From Lamellibrachia satsuma (lineage: Eukaryota > Annelida > Polychaeta > Sabellida > Siboglinidae), in NCBI GenBank assembly GCA_033239005.1, contig BSQZ01000096.1:1606575-1670574 (forward strand): a stretch of 64,000 bases of DNA. The letters run 5' to 3'. Positions 12,403 through 26,668 of this stretch are shown here, piece after piece (position 1 is the stretch's first letter; each line of letters opens with the position of its first letter). The translations under genes and the position numbers were made by a program. The notes under the pieces were generated by a model. That model ran no database searches and was not told where the DNA came from. It was given only the letters and a program-made list of their open reading frames with translations.

Positions 12403-13552
12403 CTCAGTGTCTTGAGAAGAGAGCTGTGTGTCGTTGAGGCAACTAACCATGATTAACTCAGTGTCTTGAGAATAGAGCTGTGTGTCGTTGAGGCAACTAA
12501 CAATGATTAACTCAGTGTCTTTAGAAGAGAGATGTGTGTCGTTGAGGCAACTAACCATGATAAACTCAGTGTCTTGAGAAGAGAGCTGTGTGTCGTTGAG
12601 GCAACTAACCATGATTAACTCAGTGTCTTGAGAAGAGAGCTGTGTGTCGTTGAGGCAACTAACCATGATTAACTCAGTGCCTTGAGAAGAGAGTTGTGTG
12701 TCGTTGAGGCAGCTGACCATGATTAACTCAGTGCCTTGAGAAAAGAGCTGTGTGTCGTTGACGCAGCTGACCATGATTAACTCAGTGCCTTGAGAAGAGA
12801 GCTGTGTGTCGTTGAGGCAGCTGACCACGATTAACTCAGTGCCTTGAGAAGAGAGCTGTGTGTCGTTGAGACAGCTGACCACGATTAACTCAGTTCCTTG
12901 ATAAGAGAGTTGTGTGTCGTTGAGGCAGCTGACCAAGATTAACTCAGTGCCTTGAGAAGAGAGCTGTGTGTCGTTGAGGCAGCTGACCATGATTAACTCA
13001 GTGCCTTGAGAAGAGAGCTGTGTGTCGTTGAGACAGCTGACCACGATTAACTCAGTTCCTTGAGAAGAGAGTTGTGTGTCGTTGAGGCAGCTGACCACGA
13101 TTAACTCAGTTCCTTGAGAAGAGAGTTGTGTGTCGTTGAGGCAGCTGACCACGATTAACTCAGTGTCTTGAGAAAAGAGCTGTGTGTCGTTGAGGCAGCT
13201 GACCACGATTAACTCAGTGTCTTGAGAAGAGAGTTGTGTGTCGTTGAGGCAGCTGACCATGATTAACTCAGTGTCTTGAGAAGAGAGTTGTGTGTCGTTG
13301 AGGCAGCTGACCATGATAAACTCAGTGCCTTGAGAAGAGAGTTGTGTGTCGTTGAGGCAGCTGACCATGATTAACTCAGTGCCTTGAGAAGAGAGTTGTG
13401 TGTCGTTGAGGCAGCTGACCATGATTAACTCAGTGCCTTGAGAAGAGAGTTGTGTGTCGTTGAGGCAGCTGACCATGATTAACTCAGTGTCTTGAGAAGA
13501 GAGCTGTGTGTCGTTGAGGCAGCTGACCATGATTAACTCAGTGTCTTGAGAA
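12403..13552. repeat. 54-bp minisatellite, first part, about 21 copies
   Basis: The unit contains 'gagctgtgtgtcgttgaggc' and 'agctgaccatgattaactca'. It encodes an 18-residue minus-strand frame without stops, as expected for a unit divisible by three. The array is the left half of one interrupted at 13553 by an L2-like insertion. Confidence 0.97.
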
Positions 13553-14487
13553 TAATAATTAATAATAATAATAATTGACTTCTATGGCGCCTATATCCTC
13601 AGGAACCTGAGCTCAGAGGCGCAACAAAACAGAATCAGTAGGCGTAATCGTAAACAAGGACGCGCAAAAGTCAGTATCAGAACGAGGGACAACCGAACAT
13701 TTATGGTGGGAATGCAATTTGGAATAGGTATGTCTTGAGTTTTTTTCGGAAAATAGCAATAGTTTCGGATGTTTTTAAAGCGATAGGGAGTTCGTTCCAG
13801 ACCCTAGGCGCAGCGACAGAGAAGGCACGTTTACCCAAGTTAAGTTTTGTTTTAGGTACAATAAGTTGTTGTGAAACTGATGATCTTAGCTGCCTAGGGA
13901 TATTTGAAAGATGCAGGAGACTAGCCAAGTAGAATGGTTGTTGTGTAGATAGAGCACGATATGCAAGAGTGAACAGCTTAAAATTAATTCGATAAGAAAC
14001 TGGAAGCCAGTGTAACTGTTTAAGTAGTGGTAGTGACGGTGAAAACCGAGGCGCCCTGAGAACCACACGTGCCAGACAATTTTGTACTCGTTGGAGTTTA
14101 GCCAAGTCTCTTTTAGCAATGTTGTTTAGTAGTGAATTGCAATAGTCAAGACGGCTGCTAATTAGTGCCGTTGATATTGTTTTAGCAGTAGATATAGATA
14201 TGTGACGTCGAATTCGACGAAGATCACGAATATGATAGAAACAGGATTTACATACTTGAGAGATATGCTGGCGAAAGTTGAAATCACTGTCAAAGATAAC
14301 ACCTAGATTACGAACAGTATCTGATGGGAATGTATCACTGCCAAGCAGTTTTACAGGAAAATGGTTGATGACTTTATTTCGTTGTTGTTTAGTGCCAATA
14401 ATAATAAGGTCTGTTTTGTCTGGATTAAGCTTTAGCTTACTTGATTCCATCCACGACAAGATATCAGTAAGGCAATCACTAAAAGTC
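13553..14487 (-). mobile_element. 5'-truncated L2-like LINE inserted in the 54-bp array
   Basis: A minus-strand element that begins mid-RT at 14487 and ends in an (ATT)n-like tail at 13553-13575, just after a GC-richer 3' UTR ('tatggcgcc' region). Both sides are flanked by the same 54-bp satellite, with a short shared 'gagaa' at each junction. The coding part is still open. 5' truncation and a microsatellite tail are typical of target-primed reverse transcription. Confidence 0.9.
13701..14487 (-). CDS. reverse transcriptase C-terminal part, L2-like (partial)
   Basis: An uninterrupted frame (about 260 codons) runs from the truncated 5' end to a tga at 13701; the first in-frame ATG is at 14459, but the true N-terminus is missing. 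Visible blocks, in order: WMESSKLKLNPDKTDLI (template-contacting segment after the catalytic palm), LGVIFDSDFNFRQHI, SSRLDYCNSLL, LQRVQNCLARVV, LHWLPVSYRI, PRVWNELP and a terminal FRKKLKTYLF. All are standard for the RT thumb/C-terminal domain of L2/jockey-superfamily LINEs. The catalytic FADD box lies upstream of the truncation, so the product could not be active alone. The open frame suggests a young insertion. Related decayed copies lie at 41335-41660 and 52745-52980. Confidence 0.9.
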
Positions 14488-16475
14488 GAGAAGAGAAGAG
14501 AGTTGTGTGTCGTTGAGGCAGCTGACCATGATTAACTCAGTGTCTTGAGAAGAGAGCTGTGTGTCGTTGAGGCAGCTGACCATGATTAACTCAGTGTCTT
14601 GAGAAGAGAGCTGTGTGTCGTTGAGGCAGCTGACCACGATTAACTCAGTGTCTTGAGAAGAGAGCTGTGTGTCGTTGAGGCAGCTGACCATGATTAACTC
14701 AGTGTCTTGAGAAGAGAGTTGTGTGTCGTTGAGGCAGCTGACCATGATTAACTCAGTGCCTTGAGAAAAGAGTTGTGTGTCGTTGAGGCAGCTGACCATG
14801 ATTAACTCAGTGTCTTGAGAAAAGAGCTGTGTGTCGTTGAGGCAGCTAACCATGATTAACTCAGTGTCTTGAGAAGAGAGCTGTGTGTCGTTGAGGCAGC
14901 TGACCATGATTAACTCAGTGCCTTGAGAAGAGAGTTGTGTGTCGTTGAGGCAGCTGACCATGATTAACTCAGTGTCTTGAGAAGAGAGCTGTGTGTCGAT
15001 GAGGCAGCTGACCATGATTAACTCAGTGCCTTGAGAAGAGAGCTGTGTGTCGTTGAGGCAGCTGACCATGATTAACTCAGTGCCTTGAGAAAAGAGCTGT
15101 GTGTCGTTGAGGCAGCTGACCATGATTAACTCAGTGCCTTGAGAAGAGCTGTGTGTCGATGAGGCAGCTGACCATGATTAACTCAGTGCCTTGAGAAGAG
15201 AGCTGTGTGTCGTTGAGGCAGCTGACCATGATTAACTCAGTGTCTTGAGAAGAGCTGTGTGTCGTTGAGGCAGCTGACCATGATTAACTCAGTGCCTTGA
15301 GAAAAGAGCTGTGTGTCGTTGAGGCAGCTGACCATGATTAACTCAGTGCCTTGAGAAAAGAGCTGTGTGTCGTTGAGGCAGCTGACCATGGCTAACTCAG
15401 TACCTTGAGAAGAGCTGTGTGTCGATGAGGCAGCTGACCATGATTAACTCAGTGCCTTGAGAAGAGAGCTGTGTGTCGTTGAGGCAGCTGACCATGATTA
15501 ACTCAGTGTCTTGAGAAGAGAGCTGTGTGTCGTTGAGGCAGCTGACCATGATTAACTCAGTGTCTTGAGAAGAGAGTTGTGTGTCGTTGAGGCAGCTGAC
15601 CATGATTAACTCAGTGCCTTGAGAAGAGAGTTGTGTGTCGTTGAGGCAGCTAACCATGATTAACTCAGTGTCTTGAGAAGAGAGTTGTGTGTCGTTGAGG
15701 CAGCTGACCATGATTAACTCAGTGCCTTGAGAAAAGAGCTGTGTGTCGTTGAGGCAGCTGACCATGATTAACTCAGTGTCTTGAGAAGAGAGTTGTGTGT
15801 CGTTGAGGCAGCTGACCATGATTAACTCAGTGTCTTGAGAAGAGAGTTGTGTGTCGTTGAGGCAGCTGACCATGATTAACTCAGTGCCTTGAGAAGAGAG
15901 CTGTGTGTCGTTGAGGCAGCTGACCATGATTAACTCAGTGCCTTGAGAAGAGAGCTGTGTGTCGTTGAGGCAGCTGCCCATGATTAACTCAGTGCCTTGA
16001 GAAAAGAGTTGTGTGTCGTTGAGGCAGCTGACCATGATTAACTCAGTGTCTTGAGAAAAGAGTTGTGTGTCGTTGAGGCAGCTAACCATGATTAACTCAG
16101 TGCCTTGAGGAAAGAGCTGTGTGTCGATGAGGCAGCTAACCATGATTAACTCAGTGCCGTGAGAAGAGAGTTGTTTGTCGTTGAGGCAGCTGACCATGAT
16201 TAACTCAGTGCCTTGAGAAAAGAGTTGTGTGTCGTTGAGGCAGCTAACCATGATTAACTCCGTGTCTTGAGAAGAGAGTTGTGTGTCGTTGAGGCACCTG
16301 ACCATGATTAACTCAGTGCCTTGAGAAGAGCTGTGTGTCGATGAGGCAACTGACCATGATTAACTCAGTGCCTTGAGAAGAGAGCTGTGTGTCGTTGAGG
16401 TAGCTGACCATGATTAACTCAGTGCCTTGAGAAGAGAGTTGTGTGTCGTTGAGGCAGCTGACCATGATTAACTCA
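14488..16475. repeat. 54-bp minisatellite, second part, about 37 copies
   Basis: The same unit resumes after the L2-like insertion. Several copies have lost 3 bp (gagaagagctg instead of gagaagagagctg), at 15149, 15256, 15409 and 16327. This part is more homogeneous than the first half. Confidence 0.97.
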
Positions 16476-16479
16476 AGCC

Positions 16480-17732
16480 AAACAACAGCATAAAAATAAC
16501 CAATGAGAGTATTAACCATATTGGCTATTACAGAAAAAGTCTGTGAAATTCTTAGGACTATATATATAGATAAGCATTTAACATGGAAAGAATATATCAA
16601 TGCAATCAGCTCCAAAATATATATAGCCATTTTTGCAATTAATAGAATAAAACATTTTACCCCACATAAAGCATTCAAATCACTATACTATTCTTTAATT
16701 CATAATAACCTACATATACATTATGTTATACAAACATATACATTATGTTATACAAACAATGGGCGATGGAAACACAAGGAAGTTATAAATTTTACAAAAA
16801 CTCGCTCTAAGAATAATTAACAATAAAGGATATAGTAGTCGTACTGAGTCAATATTTAAGTCTGAACAAATATGAGAATCTTAGATGTATATAAGCTACA
16901 TGTCTCTCTATTTATGTATGACTTTCACCATGATTTATTACCTAAATCAGTCAAACTATTTGCTATCAAAAAGAATTTTGATAAAGGTATTAGAATAACT
17001 AGACAATACAATCTTCTTGTAAAAGAGAGACCTAGAACACATTTTCCTCTACGGTGCCTAAGCATAATTTTACAAATAAAATTGAACAAAAAAAAATAAA
17101 ATAAGAAATATTAAACACATATCAAAGTCTAAGTCCATACTGCACGAGCAGCACTTAGATGCTTGTCTTCAGTGGGTGCAATGCTTCAATCCTAGATGCT
17201 CAGAGTGCAACTAAATTTATGAAATTATTTTTCTTGTCTTTAAGTCATTTTACTGTTTCAAATCCTGTTTTATTGAGCCAAAGTCAAATTATGTTTGGAT
17301 CAATGCATTTCCATGCATTTCTACTCATTTACATATATTTCGATAATACAAACTTCTCAGTTCGTTGCCATATATCACCAGCAGCAGCAGTGAAAGACTA
17401 CATGTAATAATTGTTAATATTCTAATGCAGTCTAATTAGTTGTGTGACACTGGTTCTTACATTTGTGTTTACTATACATATGTAATTATGGTAAAATATA
17501 GTTATAAGCTTATCTAAACGAATGTATAAAAAGTACAGTGAAGGTGATGACTATTTTGGTTGGGATGTAATAAAAGAGTAATGACATTTAATTTAAATGA
17601 TGTCACTGGAAGACGGATTTAAACCAAGTGACAACAATGCAACATAATATATTGAAAGTATTCAGATATGTTGTATATTTGTTCTTTGTACGTGTTATGC
17701 TGTAAAATAAAGCTACTTACTTACTTACTTAC
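16480..17732 (+). mobile_element. decayed jockey-like LINE 3' end with (CTTA)n tail
   Basis: The plus strand reads IYIDKHLTWKEYINAISSKI (16560-16620), then AIFAINRIKHF, FKSLYYSLIHNNLHIH and, after a frameshift near 16870, DVYKLHVSLFMYDFHHDLLP. This is the C-terminal region of a non-LTR RT of a different lineage from the CR1 and L2 copies here. Further frame changes reach about 17200. The 3' end shows 'aataaa' at 17706 followed by four cttac repeats, a microsatellite-type LINE tail. It abuts the end of the 54-bp array. Confidence 0.75.
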
Positions 17733-19111
17733 GAGAGAGAAAAAAATCAACCTAGTAGAAAAACCTCAACGGTGCTTGCAAATAAGATCACACCGGCACG
17801 CGGGGCGGGTGACGGGGTGAGGGGGTGCAGGTGGGCGTGGGTGCATGTTCATTGGCATGAGCAAGAGAGATAATCCGCATTCATGATCGTGGGTACTTGA
17901 CGAAACCATCACGCCTTTCCATTTCATAAAACGTTCGTTCACTGTTCTGGCTGATCAAGCAAACGATTATGGTCTCGACCTGACAGCGCGACCAGGCGGA
18001 GTAATGTGCGAATCCTCTGAGCACGGCCCAACTGCACGTCTATCTAATAACTAACACATTAGCTTAATGTGCAGCTGATTGTAGCGGCATAAATGTATTT
18101 GTTTACTGAGGGTCGCTCGTTAGCTTAAGGCTGATTATTGATGGGGGCTCATGAAACATGCGTACAACTTCAAAGCATGATAACTTACGTATAACCATAA
18201 CCATAATTATAACCAATTATACTGAAATGAGTCGGTGGAACGCAGCTGATGGACGTATAAATCTCAGTTTCATAACGCCAACTGCACTAAGTAATTACAT
18301 GTGTCATGTGTTATTTTTAGTTACTAAACTCACTTTTCATTTTATTGATTGCTATGGTGATAACGTCACACGGCTGCCAGTTACGGGACGGTATTTTTTA
18401 CCATTGCCCCCAGTGCCGCCACTTTGCCTCCTCACGCCACTGCTTGGCAGACATGGTCGTTCCAACACGAACTCGACTTCTTTGGGGAGCATTCAGCTAG
18501 CTAATTAAAGTGCCGCTTGTTGGAAACTTACCGACATATAATACAGTAGGTAGACGTTGCTTAATTGCACAGAGCAGTGACTACGATACTTGGAAAGGCA
18601 ATTTATGTGATCAGCTCGACTGTCTTAGACACGTGCGCCATTTAAGTTTACGAGACGCGATGTGGCACGCTTCGACTGGGTAATCACGGTAAACAATACC
18701 CGGTCATGATACTGCTGTCACGGTCATAATACTGCTGTCACGGCTACCTGGTGCAGTTATAATAATTAACCATTACTGCGTAATTAGTCACTACCTAATC
18801 ATTACGTACGGTACCGGGTTAGCCAATTACACAGATATCACACGTTATTCCGACCTAATTCCCTCACTTCCGAATATTTCCGCAGCAAATCCTACACATT
18901 CCGAAGTCAACACCTGTCTCTTGCTGACAGGTGTACTTTAGAACAAGTGTTGTTAATTTGTAGTCTCTAAATGTACACGCAGTCTATTGCGGTGATCATG
19001 TAGAACTCTTTCAAGATAAGTTATTTTTTATTTATCACTGTAAGCGCATTTAAAACATATTAGGTCACTCAACCTGACACAAACAACTCTAATGAAAATA
19101 AATGGTCCAAG
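17733..19111. other. unassigned unique sequence
   Basis: About 1.4 kb with no recognisable gene. A 20-bp doublet ('ggtcatgatactgctgtcac' type) occurs at 18701-18742. The short ORF at 18158-18508 has no recognisable features. Confidence 0.4.
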
Positions 19112-19392
19112 GCTTTCAGAACTCCATCTACTGGGCGCTCGACAGACAGAACTCCATCTACTGGGCGCTCGACAGACAGAACTTCGTCTACTGGGCGCTC
19201 GACAGACAGAACTCCATCTACTGGGCGCTCGACAGACAGAACTCCGTCTACTGTGCGCTCGACAGACAGAGCTCCAACTACTGGGCGCTCGACAGACAAA
19301 ACTCCATCTACTGGGCGCTCGACAGACAGAACTCCGTCTACTGGGCGCTCGACAGACAGAACTCCATCTACTGGGCGCTCGACAGACAGAAC
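19112..19392. repeat. 30-bp minisatellite, about 9 copies
   Basis: The unit contains 'ctactgggcgctcgacagac' followed by agaactccat/agaactccgt. It is open in several frames because 30 is divisible by three. Confidence 0.95.
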
Positions 19393-21850
<2,458 letters not shown>

Positions 21851-21904
21851 ATGCATAGAGAAAGAGAGAGAGAGACCGACCGACAGACAGACAGACAGAC
21901 AGAG
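21851..21904. repeat. (GA)n/(GACA)n microsatellite
   Basis: A short gagaga tract passes into repeated gaca (cagacagacagacagac). Confidence 0.9.
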
Positions 21905-21987
21905 ATAGAAATTTCACGTAATCATAGCAACGACACTTAATGGTTCTTGGGGAAATAGATTTAATGTTGGAATGAAAGGAAATGGAA

Positions 21988-22052
21988 ACAGTCTGTCGTA
22001 GCCCAGAGTTACAGCACCGGACTATCAAAGAGAGCACTTGGTTTCAAGTCTA
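21988..22052 (+). other. possible tRNA-like (SINE head) relic
   Basis: Contains a box A-like 'tagcccagagttacagcacc' and, about 30 bp on, a box B-like 'ggtttcaagtc'. Spacing suits a tRNA-derived RNA polymerase III promoter, but stems do not pair well and no 3' tail is visible. Low confidence. Confidence 0.25.
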
Positions 22053-22070
22053 CCTCCCGCAGTCCATGTA

Positions 22071-22296
22071 TAATACCAGTACCAAATATCTCAAAACCAG
22101 TTGTGAATAATGACTACCGACCAGTGGCACTTACCTCAAATGTGATGAAATGTCTAGAACATGTAGTCCTGGACCACTTTGCCAGAGCAACAAAGGCGTT
22201 TCATGATCCGCATCAGTTCGCATACAAGCCGAATAGAAGTACCGACGAGGCTGTCATCACTTTGTTACATCATGTGTACCAACACCTTGATAAGTC
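22071..22296 (+). pseudogene. RT N-terminal finger/palm fragment
   Basis: The open frame starts with PVPNISKPVVNNDYRPVALT, the conserved entry into the RT domain of L2/Rex1-type LINEs. It continues through the FAYKPNRSTDEAV block to HLDKS. From DEAVITLLHHVYQHLDKS onward the coding sequence is the repeat unit of the following array, after which the frame is lost because the unit is 41 bp. Confidence 0.85.
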
Positions 22297-24429
22297 ATCA
22301 CTTTGTTACATCATGTGTACCAACACCTTGATAAGTCATCACTTTGTTACACCATGTGTACCAACACCTTGATAAGTCATCACTTTGTTACACCATGTGT
22401 ACCAACACCTTGATAAGTCATCACTTTGTTACACCATGTGTACCAACACCTTGATAAGTCATCACTTTGTTACACCATGTGTACCAACACCTTGATAAGT
22501 CATTACTTTGTTACACCATGTGAACCAACACCTTGATAAGTCATCACTTTGTTACATCATGTGTACCAACACCTTGATAAGTCATCACTTTGTTACATCA
22601 TGTGTACCAACACCTTGATAAGTCATCACTTTGTTACATCATGTGAACCAACACCTTGATAAGTCATCACTTTGTTACACCATGTGTACCAACACCTTGA
22701 TAAGTCATCACTTTGTTACACAATGTGTACCAACACCTTGATAAGTCATTACTTTGTTACACCATGTGAACCAACACCTTGATAAGTCATCACTTTGTTA
22801 CATCATGTGTACCAACACCTTGATAAGTCATCACTTTGTTACATCATGTGTACCAACACCTTGATAAGTCATCACTTTGTTACACCATGTGTACCAACAC
22901 CTTGATAAGTCATCACTTTGTTACACCATGTGTACCAACACCTTGATAAGTCATCACTTTGTTACACCATGTGAACCAACACCTTGATAAGTCATCACTT
23001 TGTTACATCATGTGTACCAACACCTTGATAAGTCATCACTTTGTTACACCATGTGTACCAACACCTTGATAAGTCATCACTTTGTTACACCATGTGTACC
23101 AACACCTTGATAAGTCATCATTTTGTTACATCATGTGTACCAACACCTTGATAAGTCATCACTTTGTTACACCATGTGTACCAACACCTTGATAAGTCAT
23201 CATTTTGTTACATCATGTGTACCAACTCCTTGATAAGTCATCACTTTGTTACACCATGTGTACCAACACCTTGATAAGTCATCATTTTGTTACAACATGT
23301 GTACCAACTCCTTGATAAGTCATCACTTTGTTACACCATGTGTACCAACACCTTGATAAGTCATCATTTTGTTACAACATGTGTACCAACACCTTGATAA
23401 GTCATCACTTTGTTACACCATATGTACCAACACCTTGATAAGTCATCACTTTGTTACATCATGTGCACCAACACCTTGATAAGTCATTACTGTTTTACAT
23501 CATGTGTACCAACACCTTGATAAGTCATCATTTTGTTACATCATGTGTACCAACACCTTGATAAGTCATCACTTTGTTACATCATGTGTACCAACACCTT
23601 GATAAGTCATCACTTTGTCACATCATGTGTACCAACACCTTGATAAGTCATCACTGTGTCACATCATGTGTACCAACACCTTGATAAGTCATCACTTTGT
23701 TACATCATGTGCACCAACACCTTGATAAGTCATCACTGTGTCACATCATGTGCACCAACACCTTGACAAGTCATCACTGTGTTACATCATGTGCACCAAC
23801 ACCTTAATAAGTCATCACTTTGTCACATCATGTGCACCAACACCTTGATAAGTCATCACTGTGTTACATCATGTTTACCAACACCTTGATAAGTCATCAC
23901 GGTTTTACATCATGTGTACCAACACCTTGATAAGTCATCACTGTGTTACATCATTTGTACCAACACCTTGATAAGTCATCACTGTGTTACATCATGTGTA
24001 CCAACACCTTGATAAGTCATCACTTTGTTACATCATGTGTACCAACACCTTGATAAGTCATCACTTTGTTACACCATGTGTACCAACACCTTGATAAGTC
24101 ATCACTGTGTTACATCATGTGTACCAACACCTTAATAAGTCATCACTTTGTCACATCATGTGCACCAACACCTTGATAAGTCATCACTGTGTTACATCAT
24201 GTTTACCAACACCTTGATAAGTCATCACGGTTTTACATCATGTGTACCAACACCTTGATAAGTCATCACTGTGTTACATCATTTGTACCAACACCTTGAT
24301 AAGTCATCACTGTGTTACATCATTTGTACCAACACCTTGATAAGTCATCACTGTGTTACATCATTTGTACCAACACCTTGATAAGTCATCACTGTGTTAC
24401 ATCATGAGTACCAACACCTTGATAAGTCA
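22254..24429. repeat. 41-bp minisatellite derived from RT codons, about 53 copies
   Basis: The unit 'tcatcactttgttacatcat' + 'gtgtaccaacaccttgataag' is identical to the codons for (V)ITLLHHVYQHLDK(S) of the flanking RT. The first unit is in frame with the upstream RT; the last joins SATSARLLFVGL, the next RT block. Variants include catcatgtg/caccatgtg, ctttg/ctgtg and gtacc/gcacc. A variant block recurs after 328 bp (8 units; gg at 23901 and 24229). 41 bp is not divisible by three, so the array destroys the ORF. Confidence 0.97.
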
Positions 24430-24645
24430 GCAACATCAGCTAGACTGTTATTTGTAGGTTTATCCCGCGCGTGCAACACGATTCAACCTCATCCGATGGT
24501 AAGTTGAGGAACATGAACAATCAATACTGATTCTATGGGTACTTGACTTTCTCACGAATAGGTCACAGTCTGTGAAAGTGAAAGTGTGCTTCACCTTCCA
24601 GCAGAAACACGAACACTAGCACACCTCAGGGAAGTACTTGTACTG
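24430..24645 (+). pseudogene. RT palm fragment (motif A to motif B)
   Basis: Reads ARLLFVGLSRACNTIQPHPMV, corresponding to the motif A region where LFVDFSSAFNTI is usual. The catalytic Asp of motif A is Gly here (ggt for ga[t/c]). DFLTNRSQSVKV follows, and after a frameshift NTSTPQGS (motif B). It is sandwiched between the two minisatellites. Confidence 0.85.
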
Positions 24646-25745
24646 TACACCTTGTACTGTACAACTTGTACTGTACACCCTGTACTGTACACCTTGTACT
24701 GTACACCCTGTACTGTAACATTGTACTGTACACCCTGTACTGTACACCCTGTATTGTACACCTTGTACTGTACACCCTGTACTGTACACCTTGTACTGTA
24801 CACCATGTACTGTACACCTTGTATTGTACACCCTGTACTTTACACCTTGTATTGTACACCCTGTACTGTACACCGTGTACTTAACACCCTGTACTGTACA
24901 CCCTGTACTGTACACCCTGTACTGTACACCTTGTACTGTACATCCTGTACTATACATCTTGTGCTATAACCCTGTACTGTACACCTTCTTCTGTACACCC
25001 TGTACTTTACACATAGTACTGTACACCTTGTACTGTACATCTTGTACTGTACACCTTGTACTATACACCTTGTATTGCACACCCTGTACTGTACACCTTG
25101 TACTGTACATCCTGTACTGTAACATTGTACTGTACACCCTGTACTGTACACCTTGTACTGTACACCCTGTACTGTACACCCTGTACTGTACACCTTGTCT
25201 GTACACCCTGTACTGTACACCATGTACTGTACACCTTGTACTGTACACCTTGTACTGTAACCTTGTACTGTACACCTTGTACTGTGCACCCTGTACTGTA
25301 CACATTGTACTGTACACCCTGTATTGTACACCTTGTACTGTACACCCTGTACTGTACACCTTGTACTATACATCCTATACTGTACACCTTGTACTGTACA
25401 CCCTGTACTGTACACCCTGTACTGTACAACTTGTACTGTAACCTTGTACTGTACACCATGTACTGTACATCTTGTACTGTACACCCTGTACTGTACACCT
25501 TGTACTGTACACCCTGTACTGTACACCTTGTACTGTACATCCTACACTGTACACCTTGTACTGTACACCCTGTACTGTACACCCTGTACTGTACAACTTG
25601 TACTGTAACCTTTTACTGTACACCATGTACTGTACACCTTGTACTGTACACCCTGTACTGTACACCTTGTACTGTACACCCTTTACTGTACACATTGTAC
25701 TGTGCACCCTGTACTGTACACCCTGTACTGTACACCCTGTACACA
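24640..25745. repeat. 14-bp minisatellite derived from RT codons, about 79 copies
   Basis: The unit is 'tgtactgtacaccc' or 'tgtactgtacacct', with occasional 13-bp variants (tgtactgtaacat, tgtactgtaacct). The last unit reads directly into CCTGTACTGTACACCCTGTA, the codons for PVLYTLY that follow PQGS in this RT family. The array therefore grew from the stretch between motif B and motif C. Long CTV/VLYT ORFs on both strands are by-products. Confidence 0.95.
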
Positions 25746-26470
25746 AGTGATTGTATGCCAATCCATCAGAACAGCAAGAACATACTTCTCAAATATGCAA
25801 ATGGTAAATGTTTGGCTGGATTCATCTGCCATGATGACAACACAACGTACGAAGAAGAAATGCAAAGACTAACTTCGTGGTGCAGTGAAAACAATCTGCA
25901 GTTCAATGTAAAGAAAACCAAAGAAATTGTAACTGACTTGAGAAGAAATCCACCACCACCACCACTGACTGTTAATGATGAAACTGTAGAGCGTGCTGGC
26001 ACTTATAAATATATCGGTGTGATTATAGATGAAAAACTGAACTGGAATGAAAACACAGTATCTGTGTACAAGAAGTGTAGACAAGGATGCATTTCCTCTC
26101 GAAACTGTCAAAATTATTTGAGGTTAATCAAAGTGCGCTGTCAACTTCCTATCACGCAGTAGTGCAGTCGGTTATTTTGTATTGTTTTCTGTGCTACCAT
26201 AGCTCACTCTCAGCTGAAGACTTGACCAAGCTAGAGCGTGTTGTAAAACAAGCTGCCAAACTCAGCCATGTTACACCACTTCGCAGCTTGCACTGTCATA
26301 ACACGACAAAGAAGACAGAAAACATCTTACGCGATGCAACACATCCACTGCACACCACATTCATTCCAGCGGGACCAGGCAGGCGGTATCTGTCCATTTC
26401 TGCACGCACTGCCCGTTGCAACATATATTTTTCTTTTGTACCATCCGCCATCAGGGCCCTTAACTCATGA
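25746..26470 (+). pseudogene. RT motif C to C-terminus, two frames
   Basis: The frame reads SDCMPIHQ, KYANGKCLAGFI, LTSWCSENNLQFNVKKTKEI, then TYKYIGVIIDEKLNWNEN up to a stop at 26160. The adjacent frame continues with LSTSYHAVVQSVILYCFLCY, LTKLERVVKQAAKL, PAGPGRRYLS, FSFVPSAIRALNS and a stop at 26468. One frameshift near 26090 joins them. The catalytic YADD of motif C is YANG, so the enzyme would be inactive even if the frame were intact. Confidence 0.88.
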
Positions 26471-26668
26471 TTGCAAAGTCACAGAGGGGTATGTGCGAAC
26501 TATACAACTATATACATGTTCTTGCTGGTTCTTTTTAGAAATCTTGTGTTTGTATTAATTTGAGAATTTTCTTGCAGGTTTTTGTGTATTTTTAGCTAAT
26601 TGCCGTAGTTTTATTAAATGTATATCCATGTTTCTGGACCAATAAAGGTATTATCATTATATTATTAT

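Larger units (their letters stand above)
22064..26668 (+). mobile_element. L2/Rex1-like LINE interrupted by two internal minisatellites
   Basis: One plus-strand element can be followed through its RT blocks in order. NDYRPVALTSNVMKCLEH and QFAYKPNRSTDEAVITLLHH are at 22107-22275. ARLLFVGLSRACNTIQPH and DFLTNRSQSVKV are at 24436-24580. TPQGS is at 24631-24645. VLYTLYTSDCMP then KYANGKCLAGFI are at 25728-25825. TYKYIGVIIDEKLNWN and the thumb/C-terminal blocks end near 26468. The 3' UTR ends with 'ccaataaaggtatt' and an ATT-rich tail. Arrays of 2.2 kb (22254-24429) and 1.1 kb (24640-25745) separate neighbouring blocks. The 5' part (endonuclease, ORF1) is absent. Confidence 0.88.

Noticed and set aside
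12403..16475. 54-bp array as a CRISPR
   Set aside because: Units are contiguous with no unique spacers, and the host is eukaryotic.
21988..22052. tRNA gene
   Set aside because: Box A- and box B-like words exist, but the acceptor and anticodon stems do not form; at most a SINE relic.
22254..24429. 41-bp array as a CRISPR or satellite of external origin
   Set aside because: There are no spacers, and the unit is identical to the flanking RT coding sequence.
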